64,000 nt of DNA from Pollutimonas sp036675275 (GCA_036675275.1 JAKFFG010000023.1:1-64000); one strand, 5' to 3'. Shown: positions 25,712-35,290, counted from the first letter of the stretch. Made by a program: numbers and translations. The notes: generated from the letters alone by a model not told the origin.

Positions 25712-27163
25712 ATGCTGCACATTTATAACACCCTTTCCCGGGGCAAAGAGCCACTGAAAACTGTAGAGCCAGGCGAGGTTCGCATGTATGTTTGTGGCAT
25801 GACGGTGTACGATTTCTGCCATCTGGGGCATGCACGCATGCTGGTCAGTTTCGACGTTGTGCAGCGCTGGTTGCGCGAAAGCGGTTACAAGGTCAAGTAT
25901 GTCCGCAACATTACCGATATCGACGACAAGATCATTCGCCGCGCCGTGCAAAGCGGCCGCCGCATGAGCGAGGTCACTTCGTTCTACATCGACGCCATGC
26001 ACGCCGACGAGCGCGCCCTGGGCGTCGCCGCGCCCGACTTCGAACCGCGCGCCACCGACCACGTCGGCGACATGCTTGGCATCATCAAGCATCTTGAAGA
26101 TAAGGGGCTCGCCTATCAGTCGGAAGACGGCGACGTCAATTACGCAGTACGCGACTTTCCAGGCTACGGCAAACTCTCGGGCAAGTCGCTCGATGATCTG
26201 CGGGCCGGCGAACGGGTCGCGGTATCGTCCGGCAAGCGCGATCCGCTGGACTTCGTGCTATGGAAAGCGGCGAAGGCCGACGAACCGTCCGAATCCCAGT
26301 GGGAATCGCCGTACGGCATGGGCCGCCCGGGCTGGCATATAGAATGTTCGGCTATGAGCAAATCTTTACTGGGTTTGCCCCTGGACATACATGGCGGCGG
26401 CCCCGATCTTAAATTCCCCCATCACGAAAACGAAATTGCCCAGACCGAGGGCGCCTTTGGCGGCACGCTGGCTTCTATCTGGATGCATTGCGGTCCGCTC
26501 ATGGTCGACGCCGACAAAATGTCCAAGTCCCTGGGCAATTTCCGCACAATTCGCGCCACGATCGCCGCGGATGCTGAGCTGGCGGAAGAGCAGGCCAGCT
26601 ATCAGCCCAATCTTCGCGAAGCCGAAATGCTGCGTTTCTTCATCGTTCGTAATCACTACCGCAGCCCCCAGAACTATGCGCCCGACAACTTGCTGGATGC
26701 GCAGAACGCGCTCGACAGGTTGTATCAAACCTTGCATAACGTCCCGCCCGCAGTCGTGGATATCGACTGGGCTCATCCCGGCGCGCAGGCATTTCGCGCG
26801 GCCATGGACGATGATTTCAATACATCGGGCGCCATAGCCGCCCTGTTTGAGCTGTCGTCCGAGGCAAATCGCAGCAGCTCGGCCGAGGTGTCGGGCCTGA
26901 TGCGTAAACTGGGCGGCTTGCTGGGCATACTGCAGGCTGATCCAGCCCAATACCTGCAATCTCCCAGCCGCTACCAGCGCGGCAGCGCCAAACAGGGCGA
27001 CGCCTTGTCCAGCGAGCAAATCGAGGCGCTGATCGCAGCCAGAACCGCGGCAAAGCGCGAACGCGATTTTGCCGAGGCGGACCGCTTGCGCAACGAGCTT
27101 CAGGACGGCGGGATCGAGCTTGAAGACAAGGCTGGCGGCGTGACCCAATGGCGTCGCGCCTAG
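25712..27163 (+). CDS. cysS: Cysteinyl-tRNA synthetase
   Basis: This 483-residue class I synthetase charges tRNA-Cys. The Cys zinc site and HIGH-type motif are in MYVCGMTVYDFCHLGHAR. Further motifs are VRNITDIDDKIIRRA, the second zinc region WHIECSAMS with DIHGGGPDLKFPHHENE, and the KMSKS loop as DADKMSKSLGN. The length is normal. It is divergent from the TPR gene, with a 166-base control region. Confidence 0.96.
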   Translation: MLHIYNTLSRGKEPLKTVEPGEVRMYVCGMTVYDFCHLGHARMLVSFDVVQRWLRESGYKVKYVRNITDIDDKIIRRAVQSGRRMSEVTSFYIDAMHADERALGVAAPDFEPRATDHVGDMLGIIKHLEDKGLAYQSEDGDVNYAVRDFPGYGKLSGKSLDDLRAGERVAVSSGKRDPLDFVLWKAAKADEPSESQWESPYGMGRPGWHIECSAMSKSLLGLPLDIHGGGPDLKFPHHENEIAQTEGAFGGTLASIWMHCGPLMVDADKMSKSLGNFRTIRATIAADAELAEEQASYQPNLREAEMLRFFIVRNHYRSPQNYAPDNLLDAQNALDRLYQTLHNVPPAVVDIDWAHPGAQAFRAAMDDDFNTSGAIAALFELSSEANRSSSAEVSGLMRKLGGLLGILQADPAQYLQSPSRYQRGSAKQGDALSSEQIEALIAARTAAKRERDFAEADRLRNELQDGGIELEDKAGGVTQWRRA

Positions 27164-27171
27164 GAAATGCC

Positions 27172-27819
27172 ATGCCAGAAAGCACGATAATCATCAAAGA
27201 CAAGCCTGAATTCTGGGATGAAGCGTCTACCCACCTTATGGGACGCGACCGGATTCTGAAGAAATTGATTCCCCGGCATAAGTCCGAATGGCTGGCGCCT
27301 TCGGCCACCCCTTTTGTCACGCTGGCCCGGGCCATCATTGGGCATCAACTGTCCGTTGCCGCCGCCGATGCCATGTGGCAGCGTTTTACCGACGCTTGCG
27401 GGCGCCAGCCTACGCCGCGTTCGGTACTCAAGGTGGCTGAAACCGATAGCGGCCTGGCCGGCTTGTCCAAACGAAAGTCTGTATACATACTCGACCTTGC
27501 CACGCATTTTGCCGAAAAAAAGGTCAAACCCGCTACATGGGGCTCGATGGACGATGAAGCTGTCATCGCCGATCTGTGCGCCATCAGGGGAATTGGGCGC
27601 TGGACGGCCGAGATGTTTCTTATCTTCAACCTGCAGCGCCCGGACATTCTTCCTTTGGACGATTCCAGCCTGCTCAAGGCAATTTCGCTACACTACTTTA
27701 GTGGCGAACCTGTTTCACGTTTCGAAGCCCGGGAAGTCGCCCAGGCTTGGGCGCCGTGGCGCACGGTAGCTACCTGGTACTTGTGGCGCAGCCTCGACCC
27801 GGCCGCCATACAGTACTAA
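27172..27819 (+). CDS. DNA-3-methyladenine glycosylase II (AlkA/Mag-like)
   Basis: This 215-residue helix-hairpin-helix glycosylase removes alkylated purines in base excision repair. The hairpin motif is LCAIRGIGRWTAEMFLI, and the catalytic aspartate is in the following ILPLDDSSLLKA. ARAIIGHQLSVAAADAMWQRF is the usual upstream helix. I chose the ATG with the AGGA site nine bases after cysS; an ATG at 27148 inside cysS is in frame too. The short length matches the Mag1-like subgroup rather than the 280-residue E. coli AlkA. Confidence 0.88.
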   Translation: MPESTIIIKDKPEFWDEASTHLMGRDRILKKLIPRHKSEWLAPSATPFVTLARAIIGHQLSVAAADAMWQRFTDACGRQPTPRSVLKVAETDSGLAGLSKRKSVYILDLATHFAEKKVKPATWGSMDDEAVIADLCAIRGIGRWTAEMFLIFNLQRPDILPLDDSSLLKAISLHYFSGEPVSRFEAREVAQAWAPWRTVATWYLWRSLDPAAIQY

Positions 27820-27855
27820 CAAAAGCGAATGCTCTAATCTGGATACCAAGCTCTT

Positions 27856-28818
27856 ATGCGTAATACTTTCCTGGAATTCGAACAGCCTCTGGCCGAACTC
27901 GAAAACAAAATCGAGCAATTGCGTTTTGTTCAAACCGATTCCGCCGTCGATATATCGGAGGAAGTCGGCCGGTTGCAACAAAAGAACCAGACGCTCGCCA
28001 AAAGTATTTATTCCAAGCTCACGCCGTGGCAGACGGCGCTGGTGGCCCGTCATCCGCAGCGGCCCTACACCATGGACTACGTGCGTGAGATCTTCACCGA
28101 CTTCCACGAATTGCATGGCGATCGCATGTATGCCGACGACCAGGCCATAGTCGGCGGGCTGGCCCGTTTCAACGGTACGCCCTGCATGGTGATCGGCCAT
28201 CAGAAAGGACGCGATACCAAAGAGCGCGCCATGCGCAATTTCGGTATGCCGCGCCCCGAAGGCTACAGAAAGGCACTGCGCCTGATGCGCGTGGCCGAGA
28301 AATTCCGGCTGCCTATTTTCACTTTCGTCGACACTCCTGGTGCTTATCCCGGTATCGGTGCCGAAGAGCGCGGCCAGTCCGAGGCCATAGGCCACAACCT
28401 GTACGCGATGGCCGAGCTCAAAGTGCCTATCATTGCCACCATCATCGGTGAAGGCGGGTCGGGCGGCGCACTGGCCATCGCCGTTGGCAACGTCGTCATG
28501 ATGTTGCAATACGCCACTTATGCCGTTATTTCCCCGGAAGGCTGCGCGTCCATCCTCTGGCGCAGCGCCGACAAGGCGTCCACTGCCGCCGAAGCCCTGG
28601 CCATCACAGCGCCGCGGCTTAAAGACCTGGGCTTGATCGATCGCGTTGTCAACGAGCCGGTAGGCGGCGCCCATCGCGACCCCGTCGTCATGGCCCGCCA
28701 GCTTAGCCGGGCGTTGTCCGACTCACTGCGCCAGTTGTCGGGCATGACCCCCGATCAACTGATCGAACACCGCCTGCAGCGCTTGATGTCTTACGGCCGA
28801 TTCCAGGAAACCGCCTGA
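27856..28818 (+). CDS. accA: Acetyl-CoA carboxylase carboxyltransferase subunit alpha
   Basis: This 320-residue subunit, with AccD, transfers carboxyl from biotin to acetyl-CoA in the first step of fatty acid synthesis. It shows FLEFEQPLAELENKIEQLR, the GHQKGRDTKE and RNFGMPRPEGYRKALRLM segments, and the oxyanion glycines in TPGAYPGIGAEERGQSEAI and GEGGSGGALAIAVG. The length is normal. It is followed eight bases later by tilS. Confidence 0.97.
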   Translation: MRNTFLEFEQPLAELENKIEQLRFVQTDSAVDISEEVGRLQQKNQTLAKSIYSKLTPWQTALVARHPQRPYTMDYVREIFTDFHELHGDRMYADDQAIVGGLARFNGTPCMVIGHQKGRDTKERAMRNFGMPRPEGYRKALRLMRVAEKFRLPIFTFVDTPGAYPGIGAEERGQSEAIGHNLYAMAELKVPIIATIIGEGGSGGALAIAVGNVVMMLQYATYAVISPEGCASILWRSADKASTAAEALAITAPRLKDLGLIDRVVNEPVGGAHRDPVVMARQLSRALSDSLRQLSGMTPDQLIEHRLQRLMSYGRFQETA

Positions 28819-28826
28819 CGCTCGCC

Positions 28827-29900
28827 ATGCCCACCGATGACTTCTGGATGGGCTTTGGTTCGGCTGGCCTGCTGCAAGCCATAGGCGATGCGCTGGCTGC
28901 CTTGCCCCAGCCGCCCGATCGTATCGCCGTGGCGCTTAGCGGCGGTGCCGATTCGGCAATGTTGGCCGTCCATGCAGCCATTTTTGCCCGTCGCAACAAG
29001 CTGGCGTTGCATTTTTTTCATGTGCACCACGGACTGCAAGAGGCTGCCGCGCAATGGCAGTCGCGCGTCCACGATCTCGCGCACTGGCTGGGCGTGCCGT
29101 GCCACAGCCTGATGGTAAGCGTAGACATATCCGGCGGCGCGGGCATGGAGGCGGCAGCCCGCGATGCCCGTTACGAGGCCTTGCGTTCGATGGCGACCCT
29201 GACCGGTGTCGCGCACATATTGCTGGCGCATCATCGCAACGACCAGGCAGAAACCGTGGTGCTTCGCCTGCTGCGCGGGTCGGGGCCGGCCGGCCTGGCC
29301 GCCATGGCGTCCGCCATGGAACGGCAGGGCCTGACTTATCTGCGTCCCTGGCTTGATGTAGATCGCGCCGTCATACTCGAGCAAGCGCATAAGTTCTTCA
29401 ATGTCGCTGGCTGGGCGCCGGTGGATGATCCCAGCAACGCCAACGACAAGTACACGCGCGCCGCCGTACGCGAACGGCTCGTGCCGGCATTGAACGAGCG
29501 CTGGCCAGGCTGGCAAGGTATCCTGGTGCGCCATGCCCGCCAAAGCGCCGAAATGCAGGAAGTGCTGGACGAGGTGGCTGCCCAGGACTTTGCCGGTTTG
29601 TCGCCCGCAGACGATGACGCCAGTTTTTCGCTGGCATCATGGCGCGGGCTGACGATCGCCCGCCAGGCGCTGGTATTGCGCTATTGGCTGACGCGACATG
29701 GCGTGCGCATGCCTACCGATGCGCGGTTGCAAGACATCATGCGCCAATTGCGCGGGCTGCACGCCATGGGGCACGACAGACAGATGCAGGTAAAGCACGG
29801 CCCCGTGTGGATACGCTGCATCAAGGGCAGGGTGCTGCTCGATGCGGCTGCCGGCCCGGCGCCTAGGCCCGCGGAAAACAGCGTTGTTGAAAAACGTTAA
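28827..29900 (+). CDS. tilS: tRNA(Ile)-lysidine synthetase
   Basis: This PP-loop ATPase converts C34 of the AUA-decoding tRNA-Ile to lysidine and is essential in most bacteria. The PP-loop is ALSGGADSAM (about residue 37), followed by the conserved HFFHVHHGLQ and ARDARYEAL segments and LLAHHRNDQAETVVLRLLRG. At 357 residues it lacks much of the C-terminal domain of E. coli TilS (about 430), but the middle helical domain (DPSNANDKYTRAAVRERLVP) is complete. Confidence 0.95.
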   Translation: MPTDDFWMGFGSAGLLQAIGDALAALPQPPDRIAVALSGGADSAMLAVHAAIFARRNKLALHFFHVHHGLQEAAAQWQSRVHDLAHWLGVPCHSLMVSVDISGGAGMEAAARDARYEALRSMATLTGVAHILLAHHRNDQAETVVLRLLRGSGPAGLAAMASAMERQGLTYLRPWLDVDRAVILEQAHKFFNVAGWAPVDDPSNANDKYTRAAVRERLVPALNERWPGWQGILVRHARQSAEMQEVLDEVAAQDFAGLSPADDDASFSLASWRGLTIARQALVLRYWLTRHGVRMPTDARLQDIMRQLRGLHAMGHDRQMQVKHGPVWIRCIKGRVLLDAAAGPAPRPAENSVVEKR

Positions 29901-29950
29901 ACTAATCAACTTTGTCTATCTGACAGTATCTCCTTAATGCAGAGTAGAAG

Positions 29951-31222
29951 ATGTCCCTGATTGTTCACAAATACGGCGGCACGTCCATGGGCTCGGTCGA
30001 GCGCATCCAGAACGTGGCCCGGCGCGTTGCCAAATGGCACGCGGCCGGCCACCAGGTTGTGGTGGTGCCCTCCGCGATGTCGGGTGAAACCAACCGGCTG
30101 CTTGGGCTTGCCAAGGAAATTTCCCCGCAACCCGATTCCCGCGAACTTGATATGCTTGCCTCCACCGGCGAACAGGCAAGCAGCTCGCTGTTGGCCATGG
30201 CGCTGATGTCGCAGGGAGTTCCGGCACGCAGCTATACCGGCTGGCAAGTACCCGTACGTACCGACTCCTCGTTCACCAAGGCTCGTATCAAGTCCATTGA
30301 CGACGCTCGGATACGCAGCGAGTTGGACTCGGGTCGCGTGGTTATTGTGACGGGGTTCCAGGGCATCGACGACGATGGCAACATTACGACTCTTGGACGC
30401 GGCGGTTCCGATACATCGGCGGTCGCCGTGGCGGCTGCCATGGGCGCTGCTGAATGCCTTATCTTTACCGATGTCGACGGCGTTTATACGACCGATCCGC
30501 GCGTCGTGCCCGAGGCGCGGCGCATGGCAGTCATCTCGTTCGAAGAAATGATGGAAATGGCGTCCCTTGGGTCCAAGGTCCTCCAGATCCGTTCTGTCGA
30601 GTTCGCCGGCAAGTACCGCGTGCCCGTGCGCGTCCTGTCGTCGCTGACAGACCCCCTGATTCCGCTCGAAGAAGAAATGACTTCGGGCACCCTTATCACT
30701 TTCGAGGAAGATCAAAAAATGGAAGCCGCCGTTGTATCGGGCATCGCCTTCAGCCGTGACGAGGCCAAAGTTACCCTGCTAGCCGTACCCGATACCCCGG
30801 GTGTGGCCTATTCAATTCTTGGTCCGGTTGCCGCGGCCAATATCGATGTCGACATGATCCTGCAGAACCAGTCCGTGCAGGGCACCACAGACTTTTCCTT
30901 CACCGTGAACCGCAACGACTTCGCGCGCACGCTGGACCTTCTGAATAATCAGATTGGACCAGCAGTCGGCGCAGGGCAGATCGTTTCCGACGACAAGGTC
31001 TGCAAGGTCTCCATCGTGGGTATCGGCATGCGCAGCCACGTAGGCGTCGCAAGCCTGATGTTCCGCACCTTGTCGGAAGAGGGCATCAATATTCAGATGA
31101 TCAGCACCAGCGAGATCAAGACCTCGGTCATCATCAACGACAAGTACATGGAGTTGGCCGTGCGCGCGCTGCACAAGGCTTTCGGTCTGGATACGGACAG
31201 CGGCCAGGCTGCAAACCCCTGA
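29951..31222 (+). CDS. lysC: Aspartate kinase
   Basis: This phosphorylates aspartate at the entry to the lysine, threonine, methionine and isoleucine pathways. The 423-residue length equals the fused alpha/beta type. It has an N-terminal kinase domain (IVHKYGGTSMGSVERIQNVA, GFQGIDDDGNITTLGRGGSDT, FTDVDGVYTTDPR) and two C-terminal ACT domains (from KVTLLAVPDTPGVAYSILG and VSIVGIGMRSHVGVASLMF) that bind allosteric lysine or threonine. It lies just before tRNA-Ser, the presumed left edge of an island. Confidence 0.97.
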   Translation: MSLIVHKYGGTSMGSVERIQNVARRVAKWHAAGHQVVVVPSAMSGETNRLLGLAKEISPQPDSRELDMLASTGEQASSSLLAMALMSQGVPARSYTGWQVPVRTDSSFTKARIKSIDDARIRSELDSGRVVIVTGFQGIDDDGNITTLGRGGSDTSAVAVAAAMGAAECLIFTDVDGVYTTDPRVVPEARRMAVISFEEMMEMASLGSKVLQIRSVEFAGKYRVPVRVLSSLTDPLIPLEEEMTSGTLITFEEDQKMEAAVVSGIAFSRDEAKVTLLAVPDTPGVAYSILGPVAAANIDVDMILQNQSVQGTTDFSFTVNRNDFARTLDLLNNQIGPAVGAGQIVSDDKVCKVSIVGIGMRSHVGVASLMFRTLSEEGINIQMISTSEIKTSVIINDKYMELAVRALHKAFGLDTDSGQAANP

Positions 31223-31293
31223 GTCCACGTCTGTCGTATCGTTGATTTTTAGAGTTTCAAACCGTCATTCTTTACCGAAATTTCTTGTGATTT

Positions 31294-31311
31294 TGCCCCG
31301 CGAGCGGGGCA
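31294..31311 (+). terminator. GC hairpin after lysC
   Basis: TGCCCCG and CGGGGCA form a perfect 7-bp stem around a 4-base loop, about 70 bases after the lysC stop. It is not followed by a T-run on the plus strand, so it is at best a weak terminator or a 3'-end stabiliser. Confidence 0.35.
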
Positions 31312-31355
31312 TCAGAAAAAATGAGGTTTTATCGTGCTAGAATGGCGGCCTGTTC

Positions 31356-31448
31356 GGAGACGTGGCCGAGTGGTTGAAGGTACTCCCCTGCTAAGGGAGC
31401 ATGCGGCTTATACCCGCATCGAGGGTTCGAATCCCTCCGTCTCCGCCA
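31356..31448 (+). tRNA. tRNA-Ser (anticodon GCU)
   Basis: A 93-base class II tRNA with the acceptor stem GGAGACG/CGTCTCC, D-loop AGTGGTTGAAGG, anticodon loop CTGCTAA (GCU), long variable arm (ATGCGGCTTATACCCGCAT) and T-arm GAGGGTTCGAATCCCTC. The CCA end is encoded. A decayed copy of its last 38 bases occurs at 42824-42863. Confidence 0.97.
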
Positions 31449-31464
31449 GTGATTGGTAAGTTGA

Positions 31465-31495
31465 AGCCCTGTTAATCCAGGGCTTTTTCTTTTTT
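31465..31495 (+). terminator. Terminator after tRNA-Ser
   Basis: AGCCCTG pairs with CAGGGCT around a 6-base loop and runs into a T-rich tract interrupted by one C. It ends the tRNA transcript. The remaining 270 bases up to the next gene show nothing I recognise. Confidence 0.85.
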
Positions 31496-31766
31496 GGCGA
31501 TTTTTTTACTGCGATTCTATTGCTGAATCGTCCCCTATAGCTGGCCAATTCATTCCATGCCCCGCATGGCCGTCTGGCGGCCGGACGGATTCAAAGGGTG
31601 AGCCTGTGTGATTCCTTCGGATGATAGGGACACAGAGCGCGAAATTTATTGCTCCGCGTTACAAACGAGCGCGGAAAGCAGGGCATAGACACAGTTGGTC
31701 ATAAATGAGCGTTTTTCGCAGGAGTGATCTCTGTACACTCAAAGTCCTTCATTCATAGGACAGGCC

Positions 31767-32066
31767 ATGAACCTTCAGCAACTTTTTATCGTCGGCAGCC
31801 TGCTAGCTATGCCGTTTTCCGTGAGCGCGGATTCATGGAAGGATGAAAGCGGTCACGGCTATCGGGATCAACGCGAATATAAAGAGGAGTACTGGGATGG
31901 CGATTGCAAGGTGAAGCGCGAATACAAGAAAGACGGAGAATACAAAGAAGAGCGAAAATGCAGGGCACCGAGATATAGGCACTATGAACGCGAGCCAGTG
32001 TATCGCTCGGGCAGCCCTGCCATCATCATTGACCCGGTAATCAGGATTGGTATCGGGCGTGACTAA
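31767..32066 (+). CDS. Small secreted, charged protein of unknown function
   Basis: This 99-residue product has a signal peptide (FIVGSLLAMPFSVSADSWKD), a Lys/Glu/Tyr-rich middle with repeated EYKEE/EYKKD units, and an end IIIDPVIRIGIGRD. I do not recognise a named family. The YKEE-rich composition resembles small periplasmic proteins of Burkholderiales. The last 132 bases are found again, 13 differences apart, at 40723-40854, so this gene marks the left edge of a repeat-flanked module. Confidence 0.7.
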   Translation: MNLQQLFIVGSLLAMPFSVSADSWKDESGHGYRDQREYKEEYWDGDCKVKREYKKDGEYKEERKCRAPRYRHYEREPVYRSGSPAIIIDPVIRIGIGRD

Positions 32067-32069
32067 GCC

Positions 32070-32996
32070 TCAATATCCGCGTTGGCGATCGACGAGTCCG
32101 TTCGGCGTTTCACCCGCAAGAATGCGGCGCAGATTCTCTATGGTTGCTTCGGCCGAGCTTTCGGCGCGGGTATGGCCGGCTACGTGTGGTGTCAGCACCA
32201 CCTTTGGGTGCGACCAGAGCGGGTGGTCGGCCGGTAGCGGCTCGGGATCAGTCACATCAATGAATGCCGCTTCCAAATGTCCGGTATGGAGCGTCGCCAG
32301 CAACGCCTCCTGATCCAGGTGCCCGCCCCGGCCCACCTGAACCAGCGAGGCCCCTTGCGGTAACTGCGCAAAGAGGTCGGCATTCAGGATATGCCGGGTC
32401 TCTGGGGTGAGCGGCAGCAAGCAGATCAGGATATCGGTTTCAGCCAGCATCGCCATCAGCCCTTCGGGACCGTGATATGCGCGGATGCCCTCGATCTCTT
32501 TTGGGCTGCGGCTCCATCCCGCAAGACAGAAGCCGAAAGGCTTGAGCGCTTCGAGCGACGCCTGTCCGAGTTCTCCAAGACCCAGAACCGAGACGCGGCG
32601 CTGGTCAGCCCATGTGAATTCGAGATTGATCCATTCCCGGCGCCGCTGCTGCTCGATATAGGCAGGCAGGCGGCGATGCAGGGCCAACACGCTCATCACC
32701 ACATAGTCCCGCACCAGGCTGGTCAGGCCGCTTTCAATCATGCGGACCAGTTTGACCTTTGGCGGGATCGGCGCCTGGATCATCTGATCGACTCCCGCCC
32801 CGACCGAGAAAATCGCGTCGAGGTTTGGGTAGCGTTCGGCCAGGTTGTCGGGATAATTCCAGGTTATCAGGTAGCGGACCTCGCGCGGGTCGACCTGTGC
32901 AGCATCGCTGACGAAGGGCACTTCCGGCAGGTGACGGGCGAAGGCGCGACGAAAGACCTCGACGCGCTCGGGGTAGGAAAGCATGAGGAGGGCCAT
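32070..32996 (-). CDS. ghrA: Glyoxylate/hydroxypyruvate reductase A-type 2-hydroxyacid dehydrogenase
   Basis: This 308-residue NAD(P)H-dependent D-2-hydroxyacid dehydrogenase reduces glyoxylate or hydroxypyruvate. Its features are FSVGAGVDQMI, the Rossmann loop VLGLGELGQASLEALK, the substrate arginine in VGRGGHLD, the Glu in DPEPLPADHPLW and the catalytic His in TPHVAGHT. These match the GhrA subgroup. It is the last gene of a leftward operon with the FAD oxidase, which fits reduction of a keto or aldehyde acid that the oxidase releases. Confidence 0.88.
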   Translation of the reverse strand: MALLMLSYPERVEVFRRAFARHLPEVPFVSDAAQVDPREVRYLITWNYPDNLAERYPNLDAIFSVGAGVDQMIQAPIPPKVKLVRMIESGLTSLVRDYVVMSVLALHRRLPAYIEQQRRREWINLEFTWADQRRVSVLGLGELGQASLEALKPFGFCLAGWSRSPKEIEGIRAYHGPEGLMAMLAETDILICLLPLTPETRHILNADLFAQLPQGASLVQVGRGGHLDQEALLATLHTGHLEAAFIDVTDPEPLPADHPLWSHPKVVLTPHVAGHTRAESSAEATIENLRRILAGETPNGLVDRQRGY

Positions 32997-33057
32997 CAGA
33001 TATCCTTGCTAGATGGAGGCTACCGAACTCTTGCGAGGACCGGCGGCCGAAAAAGGC

Positions 33058-34365
33058 TTAGCGCGTGGCGCGTGCCAGCGCGATACGGTCCTGCAACCGA
33101 TACACCTGGATGAAGGCTGGCATGAAATAAGGCTTGCCAGCATAGAAGGGGATGGAAGACATTGGCCGGAAATCGAACGCCGACTTCCGCTGATCGTCGT
33201 CCAAGAGCTTGTGTGCGGCGCGGCTGCCGATCCAGGGCGCCCAGACGACGCCGGAACCACAAAAGCCCGTGGCATAGGTCAGGCCCTCGTGCTCGAAGAT
33301 GCGTGGCAGCATGTCGCGGTGCATGGCAACATTGCCGAACCAGCTGTGACTGATCTTCACATCTGCTAGCTCTGGGAAAAGATTGATCAGTCCATCTCGC
33401 AGCGCGACAGTCGGTGCCGCCGGATCGCCGCTTTGCGAGGCATCGCGGCCACCCAGCAGAATGCGCTTTCCGTCTGGCGATGGGCGGTAGTAATAGCCAA
33501 GGACTTTGCTCTCACCACACATCATCTTGCGCGGCATCAGCTTCATCATGAGCTCGGGTGACAGCTCCTCGGTAGCAATGATACGGCTGCGCACCGGCAC
33601 CAGACGACGGCGTAGCCAGGGATCGGCTCCATCGGTATAGCCATTTGTGCAGATCAGCACCTGTCGGCCGGTAATCGTGCCCACCGCCGTTTCGACCCGA
33701 AAGCCCGTGGCGTCCTTCGTGATGGATGTCACCGCTGTATTGGAGTGCACAGTGACGCCTGCCGCCAGCGTGATGCGCAGGATCTCGGCATGGTACTTCG
33801 CCGGATGCAAGCCGCCGATGTCCATGCGTACGGTGCCGCCGCGATAGTAATCTGTGCCGAGATACTGGCGTTGTTCGGCATGGGGGACAGCATAGGATTC
33901 GACGCCGAGTGTCCTTTGCAGCTTCTCGGCGCTGCGGGCCATCGTTTCGTACTGCTCCTTGCCGATGGCGCCGTAGAAGCGGCCAGTCAGGCTGAAATCG
34001 CAGTCCAGGCCTTCGCTGCGGATGAAGTCATAGATAAATTCGCGCGCGGCCTTGCCTTCGGCCTCGATGGCGATGGCGCGCTCTTCGCCGAATTTCCGTA
34101 CCAGCTGAGCATAATCCAGCCTGATGTTGCCGCTGGTAATGCCGCCATTTCGCGACGAGGCACCCTCGCCAGGGTTCATCTTGTCCAGTACAACGACCGA
34201 ACGGCCCGCCCGTGCGAGCGTCAGCCCTGCAGTCAGCCCGGCATAACCCGCACCAACGATGACAACATCCACCTGTTTGGCTAGCGGCTGTTCCGTCAGC
34301 GGCTGAACCGGTGCGGCTTCCCACCAGTAGGGGGTACTTTTTTCGGCAATTCGGGATGATTGCAT
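33058..34365 (-). CDS. FAD-dependent amine/amino acid oxidase (DAO family)
   Basis: This 435-residue protein has an ADP-binding loop VVIVGAGYAGLTAGLTLARAG at about 34-54, the SSRNGGITSG flavin region, and a C-terminal FAD site in YATGFCGSGVVWAPWIGSRAAHKLL. It is of the glycine oxidase/PuuB/DadA type, which oxidises secondary or primary amines of amino acids and polyamines. The substrate is not known. It is translated with ghrA and the XRE-cupin regulator on the minus strand, away from the ABC transporter. Confidence 0.88.
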   Translation of the reverse strand: MQSSRIAEKSTPYWWEAAPVQPLTEQPLAKQVDVVIVGAGYAGLTAGLTLARAGRSVVVLDKMNPGEGASSRNGGITSGNIRLDYAQLVRKFGEERAIAIEAEGKAAREFIYDFIRSEGLDCDFSLTGRFYGAIGKEQYETMARSAEKLQRTLGVESYAVPHAEQRQYLGTDYYRGGTVRMDIGGLHPAKYHAEILRITLAAGVTVHSNTAVTSITKDATGFRVETAVGTITGRQVLICTNGYTDGADPWLRRRLVPVRSRIIATEELSPELMMKLMPRKMMCGESKVLGYYYRPSPDGKRILLGGRDASQSGDPAAPTVALRDGLINLFPELADVKISHSWFGNVAMHRDMLPRIFEHEGLTYATGFCGSGVVWAPWIGSRAAHKLLDDDQRKSAFDFRPMSSIPFYAGKPYFMPAFIQVYRLQDRIALARATR

Positions 34366-34394
34366 GACGGATTTTCCTTGTTGCGGTGAGGGTG

Positions 34395-35018
34395 CTAAAG
34401 GTGGCGGTCGAACTGTACCGCCCCGATGATCCAGAGGACTTCTGTCGATGTGTCGCTGGTGTTGCGCAAGGAGTGCGGTTGGGTACTGTCGAAGACGAAA
34501 CTGTCGCCCGCTTCCAGTTCGGCCGCTACATCATCGACGCTCAGGACCACCTTACCGGACAGGACGAGCCCGCCTTTTTCCGCCGGATAGCTGAGTGCCT
34601 TGCCCCCGGATTCGCCGCCCGGCTCCAGCCGCAGGATCATGATTTGCAGATTTTGGCGGCCTGGCGGTGTCAGAAGCTCCTTGTGCAGGATGCCCAAATC
34701 GATCACGGGGCGCTGTGCGCGGCGGCGCACGAATTGCGGGTCACTGGCCACGGGAATTTCATTCCCGGTCTCGCCGAACAATTCTTGCATAGAGATGTTC
34801 AGCGCCCGCCGCAAAGAGGTCAGAAGCCGCATCGATGGATTGGCGATGCCCCGCTCGACCTGGCTGATCATCCCCACCGAGACGCCCGAGGCCTGCGCAA
34901 GGCTCTGGAGCGACAGGCCCTTCTGTTTGCGCAGCTTCCGAAGATTGGCGCCAAGCTGAAATTCGGACACCCCCGAGGGTGAGGTAGGGGTGAAGCGCGG
35001 TTCCTTGTCTCTTCGCAT
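34395..35018 (-). CDS. XRE-family regulator with C-terminal cupin (PuuR-like)
   Basis: This 207-residue protein has a helix-turn-helix at about residues 22-75 (LRKLRKQKGLSLQSLAQASGVSVGMISQVERG) and a cupin at about 120-205 (LEPGGESGGKALSYPAEKGGLVLSG, EAGDSFVFDSTQPHSLRN). This architecture binds a small metabolite in the cupin and controls amino acid or polyamine genes. I began at MRRDKEPRF. The longer 25-codon upstream reading lies in promoter DNA. It is divergent from the transporter operon it probably controls. Confidence 0.9.
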   Translation of the reverse strand: MRRDKEPRFTPTSPSGVSEFQLGANLRKLRKQKGLSLQSLAQASGVSVGMISQVERGIANPSMRLLTSLRRALNISMQELFGETGNEIPVASDPQFVRRRAQRPVIDLGILHKELLTPPGRQNLQIMILRLEPGGESGGKALSYPAEKGGLVLSGKVVLSVDDVAAELEAGDSFVFDSTQPHSLRNTSDTSTEVLWIIGAVQFDRHL

Positions 35019-35038
35019 GTTGGTACTGGAATTCCCTA

Positions 35039-35069
35039 TTGACAGAAAATGGCGATCAAACAATATAAT
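35039..35069 (+). promoter_or_regulatory. Divergent control region with a near-consensus promoter
   Basis: The gap between the regulator and the transporter (35019-35290) is AT-rich. It holds TTGACA (35039-35044) and TATAAT (35064-35069) in the rightward direction with a slightly long 19-base spacer. That would give a leader of about 215 bases before the transporter start. An additional small palindrome GTCA-CCA-TGAC lies at 35264-35274. The 65-codon reading at 35049-35246 is not thought to be a gene. Confidence 0.5.
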
Positions 35070-35290
35070 GAAATAGTCTTGAGGAATTTTCAACTAGAAC
35101 TGTCGATGCTCGCAAGAAATCGCATCCGTCTCTTGAGCGCCCATCCGTCGAAAAGCCCACCCAACGGCAATATTAATGCAGAAAATGTACCGCAGTGTCA
35201 TATTTTCGAGTTAGTCGATTTAATTAGACCTAGCAGTGATTTTTAATATATATTGAATTTTTAGTCACCATGACACAATAGGAGAGGGCT

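Noticed and set aside
35049..35246. 65-codon reading in the divergent promoter region
   Set aside because: It has no ribosome site, unusual composition, and overlaps the promoter boxes; treated as leader DNA.
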